Below are positions 22,367-31,065 of a stretch of DNA of 64,000 nt, piece after piece. The DNA is taken from the NCBI GenBank assembly GCA_934436505.1, contig CAKSAP010000001.1, positions 744,001 to 808,000 on the forward strand. The letters run 5' to 3'. The first letter of the stretch is position 1; each line of letters starts with the position of its first letter. A program made the position numbers and the translations under genes. Below the pieces are notes generated by a model. That model was not told the DNA's origin and did no database searches. It saw only the letters and a program-made list of their open reading frames with translations. This DNA is from an uncultured Eubacteriales bacterium. GTDB taxonomy: Bacteria; Bacillota; Clostridia; Oscillospirales; Acutalibacteraceae.

Positions 22367-24439
22367 TTAAAGCCTTTTTCCTATTTCATAGCCCTGTGCG
22401 GTTGCGTCTGCAATTCTGCCTGTCTTGCCTGCGTCGCCGATTACCAAAACATTTTTGCATACCGAGCGAGCTTCCGTCGCAAGCGAATTTTCAGACCTTA
22501 CGCCGAGGCTCAAAATGACGTAATCCGCTCTGATAATTTTGATGTTTTCGTTTTCAATATCAACTGCGACAATTCCCGTGTCGTCAATCTCAACGAGCTT
22601 ATGACCCGTAATGAACTTCGTGTTGTGCTCAAGAAGTCTCGGCATACAGTCGTCAACGTGCTGCATCCAAGTACCCGGTGCTATCTCGCTTGCCATTTCG
22701 ACAATCGTAACGTCGTTTCCGTTCTCGCAAAGAAGCTCCGAGGTTTCAAGACCCGTCATACCCGAGCCGATAACAGCTACCTTTTTGTTCTTGATTTCAA
22801 CAGAGCCGTTGAGAATATCCGTCGTGGTGAAAACATTGTCCCTGTCCGAGCCCTTTATCGCTCTCGGCTTAATCGCACTCGCACCCGTTGCAATGATAAC
22901 CGCATACGGCTTTGCCTTTTCAATCATTTCCTTGTCAACGGTTACTCCGCACTCGATTTTCGCACCTGCTTTTTGTGCCGTGTGAGTCAAATCCTCAATA
23001 AGCCAGTTGATTTTCTCTTTTTTCGGGGGAGCAGCGGCAAGAAGCAGCTGACCGCCTGTTTTTTCCTGCTTTTCGGCAACGAGAACGTCAAAGCCTCTCT
23101 TAGCGAGCGTTTTAGCGCACATAAGACCTGCCGGACCTGCGCCGACAACGAGCACCGACCTGCCGTTTCCGTTTACTTTAAGCGTTTCCTTTTCATGACC
23201 GAGCTTCGGATTTACTGAGCATTGAGCGTGAGTTCCCTTGTATGCGTTTGCCTGCATACTTTCCATACAATAAAGACAGCAAATGCACCTGCTGATTTCG
23301 TCCTCTCTGCCTTCCTTGACCTTGTTAGCCCAATGCGGATCGGCAATATGCGGTCTGCCCAAGCATACAAAGTCCTGAGTGCCATCCTCAAGCTGACTCT
23401 CCGCCTGCTCGGGACTTCTGATAAGGTTTGCCGCAAGCACGGGAATTTTAACGGCGTCTTTTACGGCTCTTGCCATATATTTACGCCATCCGCACTCAAA
23501 CGAGGTGGGTTCAAGCCAATAGTTGTATGTATCGTATCCTGCCGAGGAAACGTCGATAGCGTCCGCACCGTTTTCCTCAATGATTTTTGCCATTCTGACG
23601 CCGTCGGGGAGGGTATAGCCAACGCCCTCTCTGCCGATTTCCTTATAACATTCGTCAACCGAAAGCCTTACGATTACAGGGAAATCCTTACCGCATTCAG
23701 CCTTGATACCTTTAAGAATATCAAGGAGGAATTTCATTCTCTTGTCAAAGCTTCCGCCGTATTCGTCCGTTCTCTGATTGGTGTAGGGGGACAGGAACTG
23801 CTGAATTAAATATCCGTGCGCTGCGTGCAATTCAACGCCGTCCGCACCTGCCGCTTTTGCCCTCTTTGCACCGAGGATAAACTCACGGATTATCTTTTTA
23901 ATCTGCTTTGCGGTCATTTCCTTGTTAAGACTTTCTGCGGAATATGCTCTGTCGCATTTCGACGGAGAATAAACCTTCGGCAAAAGGTCGGCTTCCATAA
24001 GCTTCTTTGCCGACGGAGCTAATTTATAGAACATCTTGCCGTAGAGCGAGCCCATAACCTTTTCCATTCCGACGGAAAGCGGAACGGTGCCCATCATAAG
24101 CGTAAGGTTCTGCCTGCCCGGATGATGAAGCTGGATAAACATCTTCGCACCGTGCGAGTGAACACGGTCGATCATCTCCGCTAAGGGCTTGATATGATAA
24201 TCGTGGCTTATCGCAAGCTGAGCAAAAGCCGACGCACCGCTGAAGTCGTCAACTCTTGTGATTTCGGTTATGATAAGACCTGCTCCGCCTATTGCACGCT
24301 CCTCATAGTAGTTCATCATTTCCTCTGTGGGCTTTCCGTTGAACTGACCGAAGCCGAGCATCATAGGAGGCATAACAATTCTGTTTTTAATTTCAACATT
24401 TCCTATTTTCATAGGTGTAAAAAGAGTTTTGTATTCCAT
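22367..24439 (-). CDS. Fe-S flavoenzyme of the 2,4-dienoyl-CoA reductase / enoate reductase (old yellow enzyme-like) family
   Basis: This is an NAD(P)H-dependent reductase of 690 aa. Residues about 1-330 form an FMN-binding TIM barrel (NRIVMPPM, IQLHHPGRQ, GADGVELHAAHGYLIQQFLSP in part, TDEYGGSFDKR). A 4Fe-4S motif follows (CICCLYCMES then AQCSVNPKLG, about 345-375). The last 300 residues hold FAD and NAD(P) Rossmann folds (VLVVGAGPAGLMCA and VAVIGSGMTGLETSE). The architecture matches 2,4-dienoyl-CoA reductase, clostridial enoate reductase and the bile-acid enzymes BaiCD/BaiH; the substrate cannot be decided from sequence. The start at 24439 has GAGGGG at seven bases. Confidence 0.9.
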   Translation of the reverse strand: MEYKTLFTPMKIGNVEIKNRIVMPPMMLGFGQFNGKPTEEMMNYYEERAIGGAGLIITEITRVDDFSGASAFAQLAISHDYHIKPLAEMIDRVHSHGAKMFIQLHHPGRQNLTLMMGTVPLSVGMEKVMGSLYGKMFYKLAPSAKKLMEADLLPKVYSPSKCDRAYSAESLNKEMTAKQIKKIIREFILGAKRAKAAGADGVELHAAHGYLIQQFLSPYTNQRTDEYGGSFDKRMKFLLDILKGIKAECGKDFPVIVRLSVDECYKEIGREGVGYTLPDGVRMAKIIEENGADAIDVSSAGYDTYNYWLEPTSFECGWRKYMARAVKDAVKIPVLAANLIRSPEQAESQLEDGTQDFVCLGRPHIADPHWANKVKEGREDEISRCICCLYCMESMQANAYKGTHAQCSVNPKLGHEKETLKVNGNGRSVLVVGAGPAGLMCAKTLAKRGFDVLVAEKQEKTGGQLLLAAAPPKKEKINWLIEDLTHTAQKAGAKIECGVTVDKEMIEKAKPYAVIIATGASAIKPRAIKGSDRDNVFTTTDILNGSVEIKNKKVAVIGSGMTGLETSELLCENGNDVTIVEMASEIAPGTWMQHVDDCMPRLLEHNTKFITGHKLVEIDDTGIVAVDIENENIKIIRADYVILSLGVRSENSLATEARSVCKNVLVIGDAGKTGRIADATAQGYEIGKRL

Positions 24440-24502
24440 ACCTGCACCCCTCATAATAAATATACTATAATTTTATCATATTTATTTGAAAGTAACAACA
24501 GT

Positions 24503-24874
24503 TTATTTTGCCTTTTCTGTTTTTGAAAAAACCGTATAAACGCCCATTATAATAAGAAACACCGAAAATATGATTTTAAGCGTGCTTTGAGGTATGCCGG
24601 GAAGCAGAAAATTGCCGATAACCGCACCCACACCTCCGCCTAAAGCCATGGGAATAACCGCTTTCGGCTTTATCATTTTATTTTTGATGTAAATTATGAG
24701 CGATACTGCGGCGCACGGAATAAAAAACAGTAAATTAAGCCCCTGAGCGTTGATTTGCGGAGTGTTCTTTACGAGCGTTAAATACATTATATATACACCG
24801 CCGCCCCCGAGTCCCATTGAGGCGATTATTGCCGAGAGTATTCCTGCGAGTATATCGATAAAAGAGTATTTCAT
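24503..24874 (-). CDS. TauE/SafE-family permease, second half
   Basis: This 123-aa hydrophobic protein with about four transmembrane helices and the motif GLGGGGVYIMYLTLV equals one half of a typical 240-250-aa TauE/SafE exporter (sulfite or organosulfonate transport family). It contains PMALGGGVGAVIGNFL, the second half-repeat signature. The start at 24874 overlaps the end of the adjacent half by four bases, so the two are made together and probably form a heterodimer. No frameshift is needed to explain the arrangement. Confidence 0.82.
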   Translation of the reverse strand: MKYSFIDILAGILSAIIASMGLGGGGVYIMYLTLVKNTPQINAQGLNLLFFIPCAAVSLIIYIKNKMIKPKAVIPMALGGGVGAVIGNFLLPGIPQSTLKIIFSVFLIIMGVYTVFSKTEKAK

Positions 24875-25224
24875 ATTTTTACAAGCATCCTTATTCCTGC
24901 CCAAATCATAAACGCACCGAAGAGCTTTTTTGAAATTTTAGGCGATATTTTTTTAAGTATTGCCGTGCCTAAAACAGCGCCGACAGCCGCCTGCGGAATG
25001 AGAATTAAATTATCAAAAAAATTGACATATCCGTGATATGAGTATATAATCAAACTGATTACGGAAATGGGAAGTATGACGGCAAGAGCATTGGCTTGAG
25101 CCTGCTTTTGGTCGAGCGAGCACTTTTTCAAAAGGAAAACGGCAATAACGCCTCCGCCCGCACCCAAAAGCACGTTTATTATTCCCGTGAGTATTCCGCC
25201 GAGGAATGAAAATATCTTTTTCAT
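24871..25224 (-). CDS. TauE/SafE-family permease, first half
   Basis: This 117-aa protein with four hydrophobic segments carries LLGAGGGVIAVFLLKK and IPQAAVGAVLGTAILKK, the same two half-repeat motifs as its neighbour (a glycine-rich loop and a PxAxGxxxG motif). It is the first gene of the pair. Paired half-size TauE/SafE genes are known in Clostridia. The exported compound is unknown. Confidence 0.82.
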   Translation of the reverse strand: MKKIFSFLGGILTGIINVLLGAGGGVIAVFLLKKCSLDQKQAQANALAVILPISVISLIIYSYHGYVNFFDNLILIPQAAVGAVLGTAILKKISPKISKKLFGAFMIWAGIRMLVKI

Positions 25225-25268
25225 TTAATCACCGATTTTATATTTTGCCGATAGGAGTGATTTATTCT

Positions 25269-25907
25269 ATGCAACTGAAATTCAAGTCGGGTATCAATAA
25301 ATTACTTATAGCCGCCGTGGTCATATACCATATAATAATCGCTCTGCTGTTTTCGACGAAAATATTTTCAATGTCGGACTTCGGCGTAAATATTGCGATT
25401 ATAATGTGCGTCGTTGACGTTATTTTGATTTTACCGATGCTCTTTATGACGTATTATGAGTTCAAAACGGATTATCTCTATATTCACGACTACCCGTTCA
25501 GAGCTTATAAAATCAAGTATTCGGATATTTTTACCGTTGAGGACGGAGATTTTGAGACAAAGGACAAGAGCATTGTGGCTCTTTCGCTTGACAGAGTGGC
25601 GATAGGCTACACAAAAATCAACAACAAAAACGAAGAGGAGAAAAGATATGTTTTCATTTCTCCGAAGGATATGAGCCTGTTCCTTATCCGTTTGAGCGCA
25701 AGGCTTAAGCAGTGTGAGAACGAGGCTACCGAGAGGGCGAAGGAGCTTTCGGAAAAGCAAATTGAGCACAATCGCAAAAAGGAAATTGCCGACCGCAAGC
25801 GAGAGGAAGAAAAAAAGGCAAACGCACCCGAGATTATCAAGGTCAAGGGTATGAAAAAAGGCGGCTTCAAGGTTGAGGAAGCCGAAGCGGATAAAGATAA
25901 AAAATAA
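25269..25907 (+). CDS. membrane-anchored protein of unknown function (PH-like domain, charged tail)
   Basis: This 212-aa protein has two N-terminal transmembrane helices (about residues 13-33 and 42-64). A domain follows reading YEFKTDYLYIHDYPFRAYK...YSDIFTVEDG, similar to the bacterial PH-like fold of YdbS/YdjM-type proteins. A long Lys/Glu-rich coiled region (about 150-212) ends the protein. ATG 25269 is chosen because AGGAG lies upstream. The gene stops 25 bases before ecfT and may be transcribed with the ECF operon, but no functional link is evident. Confidence 0.65.
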   Translation: MQLKFKSGINKLLIAAVVIYHIIIALLFSTKIFSMSDFGVNIAIIMCVVDVILILPMLFMTYYEFKTDYLYIHDYPFRAYKIKYSDIFTVEDGDFETKDKSIVALSLDRVAIGYTKINNKNEEEKRYVFISPKDMSLFLIRLSARLKQCENEATERAKELSEKQIEHNRKKEIADRKREEEKKANAPEIIKVKGMKKGGFKVEEAEADKDKK

Positions 25908-25932
25908 GAAAATAGCTTTCGGAGGGATGAAA

Positions 25933-26823
25933 ATGAGAACAAGAGTTTGTTTTTCACGTTTTCACCCTCTGTTTTTATTGCTGTATTATATTGCGGTGAT
26001 TTCGGTAAGCGTCTTTTCGTCAGACCCGATTATACTTAGCATATCGCTTTTGGGTGCTGTTTTGCTTTGCATAAATCTGTTCGGAAAGGGACTTTTGAAG
26101 GACGCCGTTTTTCTTTTGGTGCTGAGTGTGCTGTTAACCGCAACAAATCCGCTTTTTTCACACAACGGAATAACCGTGCTTTTCTATTTGGGCGACAGGG
26201 CATACACCCTTGAAGCGCTTTTGTACGGGCTTAATATGTCCGTTATGGTGTCGGCGGTAATACTGTGGTTTAAGAGCCTGAACGCCGTTTTGACAGACGA
26301 CAAAATGCAGTATCTTTTCTCAAAGAGCCTGCCGAAAACAACGCTTGTTATCACAATGGTTATGAGGTTTATACCGCTTTATATAAGAACTGTAAAGGAT
26401 ATAAACGATACACGCAGGGCGATGGGACTTTATCCCGAAAAAAATATTTTCAAGAAAATCAGAAATGCCTGCGAGGTCTTTTTGACGCTTGTAACGCAAA
26501 GCCTTGAAAATGCGGTCGAAACGTCGTTTTCAATGAAAGCGAGAGGCTACGGCGAGGGCGAGCGAACAAGCTATTCGATATATAAAATCAAGCCGACGGA
26601 TATTACGCTTATTTCATTGCTTGCGATTTCCCTGACAGGCTTTATCTATGTTTTCGGAGTACGTGAAAATTCATCCTTCGCTTTTTATCCGACCTTCTTT
26701 GTCCCCGAAATGAGTAATTTAAGAATTTCAATGTATTTTGTGTTCGCACTCGTTTCGCTTTTTCCCTTTTTAATAAATTCTGCGGAGAGTATAAAATGGA
26801 AATATTATCTGTCAAAAATCTAA
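25933..26823 (+). CDS. ecfT: energy-coupling factor transporter transmembrane protein EcfT
   Basis: EcfT is the scaffold that couples the two ATPases to the substrate-binding S component. The 296-aa protein has about five or six transmembrane helices and the diagnostic coupling motif SMKARGYGEGERTSY around residues 200-214 (Ala-Arg-Gly). The start at 25933 has GGAGG at seven bases. Its end overlaps the ATPase gene by 28 bases. The order T, fused AA, S resembles dedicated ECF systems. Confidence 0.9.
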   Translation: MRTRVCFSRFHPLFLLLYYIAVISVSVFSSDPIILSISLLGAVLLCINLFGKGLLKDAVFLLVLSVLLTATNPLFSHNGITVLFYLGDRAYTLEALLYGLNMSVMVSAVILWFKSLNAVLTDDKMQYLFSKSLPKTTLVITMVMRFIPLYIRTVKDINDTRRAMGLYPEKNIFKKIRNACEVFLTLVTQSLENAVETSFSMKARGYGEGERTSYSIYKIKPTDITLISLLAISLTGFIYVFGVRENSSFAFYPTFFVPEMSNLRISMYFVFALVSLFPFLINSAESIKWKYYLSKI

Positions 26824-28409
26824 GCTTTTCATATCCCGAGGCAAAGGAAAAATCGCTCTCGGACGTATCTTTCTGCGTAAATTCGGGGGATATAATTCTC
26901 CTGTGCGGCGAGAACGGAAGCGGAAAAACCACGCTTCTCAAAATGCTGAAAAAAGAGCTTTCTCCGTTCGGAAAAATGTCGGGGGAAATTCTTTTCTGCG
27001 GCGAGAGCATAGAGAGTGCAAAAAGCTCCGATATAGGCTTCGTCTTTCAGGATGTCGAGAGCCAAATCGTCTGCGATAAGGTCTGGCACGAGCTTGCCTT
27101 TACGCTTGAAAACACGGGCACGGAGCCTATGCAGATGCGCCGCCGTGTAGCCGAAGCGGCAGGATATTTCGGAATAACGCAATGGATTTATAAAAACACG
27201 TCGGAGCTGTCGGGCGGTCAAAAACAGCTGTTAAATCTTGCCTCCGTAACGGTCGGAGTGCCGAAAATGATACTCTTGGACGAGCCACTTTCACAGCTTG
27301 ACCCGATTGCCTGCGTGGACTTTATCAACACCGTTAAACGCTTGAACGAGGATTTGGGCGTAACATTTATAATTAGCGAGCACCGCACGGGCGAGCTTGT
27401 GTCCGTGTGCAATAAAATTGCCGTTATGAAGCAGGGCAAGCTCATCTCCTACGGCAATATTCGTGAAAAGCTGCCTGAAATTTCAAACGAAGCGGTTTTC
27501 GGAAATATGCCCGACTGTGCAAAAATATGGCGTGATACGGGCAAAAAAGGCGACTGTCCGCTTAATGTCAAAGAGGGTAAAAATTGGCTTTCGGAGAATT
27601 TTTCGTTCGCTTCCTCTGCGCCGATAAAGGAATTTCACAACGAATACGACAATACCTTTGAATGTAAGAACGTGCATTTCAGATATTCAAAGCACAGCGA
27701 GGATATAATTAACGGCTTGAGCTTTTCGTGTAAAAAGGGCGAGGTGCATTGCATTTTGGGCGCTAACGGCTCGGGAAAAACAACCCTTGTAAAGCTCATT
27801 TCGGGAGTTTTGAAGCCGTACAGCGGAAAGATAAATATCGGCAAGGGCAAGCGCGCTGCGTTGCTTGTGCAGAACGTCAAAAATATGTTCGTCTGCGAGA
27901 GCGTCGAGGAGGATTTGCGGCTTTACTGCCAAAATCTCGGACTTGATTTCAGCGAGGGCGAGGACAGAACCTACGAAGCGCTTGAATTACTCGGCGTTGC
28001 TGATTTGAGGCACCGCCATCCGTTCGATTTGTCGGGCGGAGAGCTTCAAAAATGCGCTATCGCAAAATTGCTTGTATCAAAGCCCGATATTCTGCTTATG
28101 GACGAGCCTACAAAAAGCCTTGACTGCGTTGCAAAGGACAATATTAAGGAGATAATCAAGGATTTGTCGCTAAACGGCGTGAGCATTGTAGCCGTAACCC
28201 ACGATACGGAGTTCGCTGCGGAAATTTCAGACCGCTGCTCATTACTTTTTGACGGAGAAATAACTGCCTGCGACGTTCCGCAAAGGTTCTTTTCCGACAA
28301 CAGCTTTTATACCACGGGAGCTTCCAAAATTTCGAGGGATTACACCGATTTTGCCGTAACCTGTAAGCAGGTGTCGGCTCTTTGCACGGAGAAAAACAAT
28401 GAGCCTTAA
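26796..28409 (+). CDS. fused double ATPase of an ECF transporter (EcfA1-EcfA2 type)
   Basis: Two ABC ATPase domains are joined in 537 aa. The first (about 1-225) has Walker A GENGSGKTT, signature LSGGQKQ, Walker B MILLDEPLSQLD and the H-loop in IISEHRTGE. The second (about 290-505) has Walker A GANGSGKTT, signature LSGGELQ, Walker B ILLMDEPTKSLD and AVTHDTEF. Both sites look intact. The gene overlaps ecfT by 28 bases and the S gene by 11 bases, so one ECF transporter unit is made from a single mRNA. Confidence 0.93.
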   Translation: MEILSVKNLSFSYPEAKEKSLSDVSFCVNSGDIILLCGENGSGKTTLLKMLKKELSPFGKMSGEILFCGESIESAKSSDIGFVFQDVESQIVCDKVWHELAFTLENTGTEPMQMRRRVAEAAGYFGITQWIYKNTSELSGGQKQLLNLASVTVGVPKMILLDEPLSQLDPIACVDFINTVKRLNEDLGVTFIISEHRTGELVSVCNKIAVMKQGKLISYGNIREKLPEISNEAVFGNMPDCAKIWRDTGKKGDCPLNVKEGKNWLSENFSFASSAPIKEFHNEYDNTFECKNVHFRYSKHSEDIINGLSFSCKKGEVHCILGANGSGKTTLVKLISGVLKPYSGKINIGKGKRAALLVQNVKNMFVCESVEEDLRLYCQNLGLDFSEGEDRTYEALELLGVADLRHRHPFDLSGGELQKCAIAKLLVSKPDILLMDEPTKSLDCVAKDNIKEIIKDLSLNGVSIVAVTHDTEFAAEISDRCSLLFDGEITACDVPQRFFSDNSFYTTGASKISRDYTDFAVTCKQVSALCTEKNNEP

Positions 28410-29094
28410 ACAGAGAAAAATTTTAAGCTATATTTTGATTTTCGGCGTAATTCCGCTGACGGTTATTTTCGGCACACAGCTTTTGGGGGCAAGAAAATAT
28501 GTTTTTCTTTGCCTTGCCGTAACGGTATTTTGTCTTGCTTCGTTCTTAATTTCGATTGAATACAAGCAGCGAACGGCGGTTGTCGGCACGGTGCTTGTGT
28601 CGGTTATGACGGCACTTTCGGTCGTCGGACGGTTTGCGTTTTCCTATGTTCCGTTTTTCAAGCCCGTAACTGCTTTTGTGATAATAACAGGCGTTTACCT
28701 CGGCTCGCAATACGGATTTTTATGCGGTGCGCTGTCGGCTCTCGTGTCAAATTTCATATTCGGGCAGGGTGCGTGGACTCCGTTCCAAATGCTTGCGTGG
28801 GGGCTTATAGGCTTCTTTGCGGGAGCTTTTTCAAAGGGGCTTATAAAAAGCAAGCTCTTCCTGTATTTCTTCGGTGCACTTTCGGGCGTTGCGTATTCGC
28901 TGTTTATGGACACCTGGACGGCGATTTACGTTGACGGCACCTTCGTATTTTCACGGTATTTGACGCTCATTACTGCGGCTGCTCCCGTAACTGCCGTATA
29001 TGTAATATCAAATGTGATATTCCTCATTTTATTATTCAAGCCGATAGGCAGGCGACTGTCGAGAATTACCCGTAAATACGGGCTTTATGAATAA
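28399..29094 (+). CDS. ECF transporter S component, substrate unknown
   Basis: This 231-aa protein with six hydrophobic segments is the substrate-binding subunit of the adjacent ECF module. The core resembles S components: GRFAFSYVPFFKPVTAFVIITG (in part), then GSQYGFLCGALSALVSNFIF, then GAWTPFQMLAWGLIGFFAGAF. That GxWTPFQM block occurs in vitamin-type S proteins that work with a dedicated T and AA. I saw no riboswitch upstream. A cobalamin- or precursor-type substrate is possible but unproven. Confidence 0.85.
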   Translation: MSLKQRKILSYILIFGVIPLTVIFGTQLLGARKYVFLCLAVTVFCLASFLISIEYKQRTAVVGTVLVSVMTALSVVGRFAFSYVPFFKPVTAFVIITGVYLGSQYGFLCGALSALVSNFIFGQGAWTPFQMLAWGLIGFFAGAFSKGLIKSKLFLYFFGALSGVAYSLFMDTWTAIYVDGTFVFSRYLTLITAAAPVTAVYVISNVIFLILLFKPIGRRLSRITRKYGLYE

Positions 29095-29100
29095 AAATTA

Positions 29101-29133
29101 AAGGACTGTAAAGTTTTTGCCTTTACAGTCCTT
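29101..29133. terminator. bidirectional terminator after the ECF operon
   Basis: AAGGACTGTAAAG pairs perfectly with CTTTACAGTCCTT (13 bp, seven-base loop), followed by TTTTATG on the plus strand and preceded by A/T-rich sequence on the minus side. It separates the ECF operon from convergent hypB. Confidence 0.9.
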
Positions 29134-29154
29134 TTTATGTTTGTCAGTCTAATT

Positions 29155-29823
29155 TCAGCTGTTCCAAGCGTCGATTTCTTTTCTCAACCAATTTGTCCAA
29201 GCGTCAATTCCTTCGCCCGTCTTTGCGCTGATAAAGAATATCTCACAGTTGGGATTTAATTTCTTAATGCGCTCAACAACCGCCTCGTCGTCAAAGTCGA
29301 AAACGGATTTTGTATCGATTTTGTTGATGAGAACACAGTCGCTGACCGTAAACATCAAGGGGTATTTTAACGGCTTGTCGTCTCCCTCGGGAACGGATAA
29401 AATCATAGCGTTTTTCGATGCGCCCGTGTCAAATTCGGCAGGGCATACAAGGTTGCCGACGTTCTCAAGCACAACGAAATCAAATTCATTTGCACCGAAG
29501 CTGTCTAAGCCCTGCTTTGTCATACCTGCGTCAAGATGACACATACCGCCCGTGTGAAGCTGGATTGATTTAGCTCCCGTTTCGGCAATCGTCTTTGCGT
29601 CAACGTCGCTGTCAATATCAGCCTCCATAACGCCGATTTTGTATTCGTCCTTTAATGCGGCGATGGTTTGCTTCAAGGTGGTGGTCTTTCCGCTTCCGGG
29701 CGAGGACATAAGATTCAAAAGAAATGTCCTGTCCGCTTTAAGCTGCTGACGTACCTTGTCTGCCTCTCTGTCGTTGCTTTCAAACACAGAGCGTTTAATT
29801 TCAATTACTTTATAATCGTTCAT
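29155..29823 (-). CDS. hypB: hydrogenase nickel incorporation GTPase HypB
   Basis: HypB is a SIMIBI-class GTPase that works with HypA to deliver nickel to enzymes such as [NiFe]-hydrogenase. In 222 aa it has the P-loop SSPGSGKTTTLKQ (about 39-51), GVMEADIDSDVDA, the metal-binding GGMCHLDAGM and the guanine-specificity block LINKIDTKSVFDF. It lacks the His-rich N-terminal nickel store found in some species. It follows the DUF5692 membrane gene by 24 bases on the minus strand. No hydrogenase or HypC-F gene lies in this window. Confidence 0.94.
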   Translation of the reverse strand: MNDYKVIEIKRSVFESNDREADKVRQQLKADRTFLLNLMSSPGSGKTTTLKQTIAALKDEYKIGVMEADIDSDVDAKTIAETGAKSIQLHTGGMCHLDAGMTKQGLDSFGANEFDFVVLENVGNLVCPAEFDTGASKNAMILSVPEGDDKPLKYPLMFTVSDCVLINKIDTKSVFDFDDEAVVERIKKLNPNCEIFFISAKTGEGIDAWTNWLRKEIDAWNS

Positions 29824-29847
29824 AATACCTCTTCTTTTGTGAAATGC

Positions 29848-30900
29848 TTATTTGCCTTCGTTGACAGCTCTTGCCATAGCAAGCTTGTAATCCTTCTGAT
29901 GTGTAAAGATTTCATGCTTGTACGGATTTGTATGAGTTTCGATTGAACGCTTGATAATAGCGGTAAGCACAACAACGTTGACAACAAGAGCGAGAATAGC
30001 GATAACGCCCTGTGCTCTCGGGTCTGCGCTTGCAGGTGCAAAATCGGGGCTCATAACGTAATCTGCGGGATATACAGATGTGAAAACCGAGAATTTGTCG
30101 CTGAGCATAAACTGCGGAACGATTTGAGCGAACATACACCAAATTGCAAGAGTGTTTGCACGGTTTTGAATCCAACCGCCCTTGTTCCAGAAAGCGTTTG
30201 CAAAGGTCGGAGCGAGCAAAAGAGCAAGACCGCAATACCAGCTGTGCGTGGGAAGGTTGTTATAGGTGTACTCAAAGTTCCATACGTCGTAAGCGAGTAT
30301 GTAGCACCAAGTCATATCGGGCCAAAGCATATCCTTTTTGTCCTTTGACTGATAAATACCCCACCAGCCTGTCATACACAAAATATTGACGATGCCTGCG
30401 ATACCGTTTACCCAGTTCCACCAACCGCCGTAGAGCCAAATGCCCTCGTTTGAGTACCACCAAGCAGAGCCTGTTTCAGCAATAGCGTTAGCACCCTTGA
30501 TAGCCGACTCAAAGTCAGATGCAACTGCGATAAGAATATTGATGGCAACGATAAGGAACGGGAACATCTTGAACCATTCCGTCTTGCCGATTCCCCATTT
30601 GTACTTGAGGAACATAAAGCCGATACAGCCGATTGTAGCGGCATACAGCTTCGCATAGTGGAACCAACCGTTCATATGTAAGTATGTCGGGTTGTTAAGC
30701 GCCCATTCGGCACCGTTCTTAACACCTACTGCGATAGCGATAAAATACACCGTAAGAACTACGGGAACAACGATAAAGCAGAAAATTCCGCCTGCTTTAC
30801 TGCGGCGTGCAACTTCATTCAAAACAACAAGTCCGACGAATACCATAACCCAACCGAGAAGCTGTGTGATTGAAGCGTCACCGTAAATGTGGAACAACAT
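29848..30900 (-). CDS. DUF5692-family polytopic membrane protein
   Basis: This 350-aa protein is strongly hydrophobic, with about nine transmembrane segments and many Trp/Tyr residues (EGIWLYGGWWNWVNGIAG, DMTWCYILAYDVWNFEYTYNN in part). It matches the uncharacterised DUF5692 family by overall character. ATG 30900 is chosen because TCAGAGGAGGATAATGAA precedes it; the longer form would cross its own promoter. It is the first gene of a two-gene unit with hypB, reading away from the Fe-S flavoprotein-hypA unit. A nickel- or electron-transport role is inference from context only. Confidence 0.75.
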   Translation of the reverse strand: MLFHIYGDASITQLLGWVMVFVGLVVLNEVARRSKAGGIFCFIVVPVVLTVYFIAIAVGVKNGAEWALNNPTYLHMNGWFHYAKLYAATIGCIGFMFLKYKWGIGKTEWFKMFPFLIVAINILIAVASDFESAIKGANAIAETGSAWWYSNEGIWLYGGWWNWVNGIAGIVNILCMTGWWGIYQSKDKKDMLWPDMTWCYILAYDVWNFEYTYNNLPTHSWYCGLALLLAPTFANAFWNKGGWIQNRANTLAIWCMFAQIVPQFMLSDKFSVFTSVYPADYVMSPDFAPASADPRAQGVIAILALVVNVVVLTAIIKRSIETHTNPYKHEIFTHQKDYKLAMARAVNEGK

Positions 30901-30927
30901 TTCATTATCCTCCTCTGAATAATTTAT

Positions 30928-30944
30928 TAGACATTGTGTGTCTA
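30928..30944. promoter_or_regulatory. operator-like palindrome TAGACA N5 TGTCTA
   Basis: A perfect 6-bp inverted repeat with a five-base centre lies between the DUF5692 start codon and its -10 box, covering the predicted transcription start. It is a good position for a repressor. Confidence 0.5.
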
Positions 30945-30949
30945 CGGTT

Positions 30950-30978
30950 ATAGTAACACTGAAAAAAGCCGTAGTCAA
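30950..30978 (-). promoter_or_regulatory. promoter of DUF5692-hypB
   Basis: On the minus strand TTGACT (30978-30973), 17 bases, TACTAT (30955-30950). It is placed about 50 bases upstream of the DUF5692 start, and the TAGACA palindrome overlaps its start site. Confidence 0.7.
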
Positions 30979-31003
30979 TACACAATATTTACAGAAAAGT
31001 TGA

Positions 31004-31032
31004 TTGACATTTGTTGATATAAATTATAAAAT
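31004..31032 (+). promoter_or_regulatory. promoter of the Fe-S flavoprotein-hypA unit
   Basis: TTGACA (31004-31009), 17 bases, TAAAAT (31027-31032), with the start codon at 31066. It is back to back with the DUF5692-hypB promoter, only 25 bases between the two -35 boxes, so co-regulation is likely. Confidence 0.75.
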
Positions 31033-31065
31033 AAAGATACAAATATGTATAAGGAGCAGTGTGCT

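Noticed and set aside
22601..23809. Long plus-strand frames inside the Fe-S flavoenzyme region
   Set aside because: The minus-strand protein has continuous TIM-barrel, Fe-S and FAD motifs, so the plus-strand frames are shadows.
24503..25224. Frameshifted single TauE/SafE gene
   Set aside because: Each half has its own start and complete half-repeat, and they overlap cleanly by four bases, so split genes are more likely than a frameshift.
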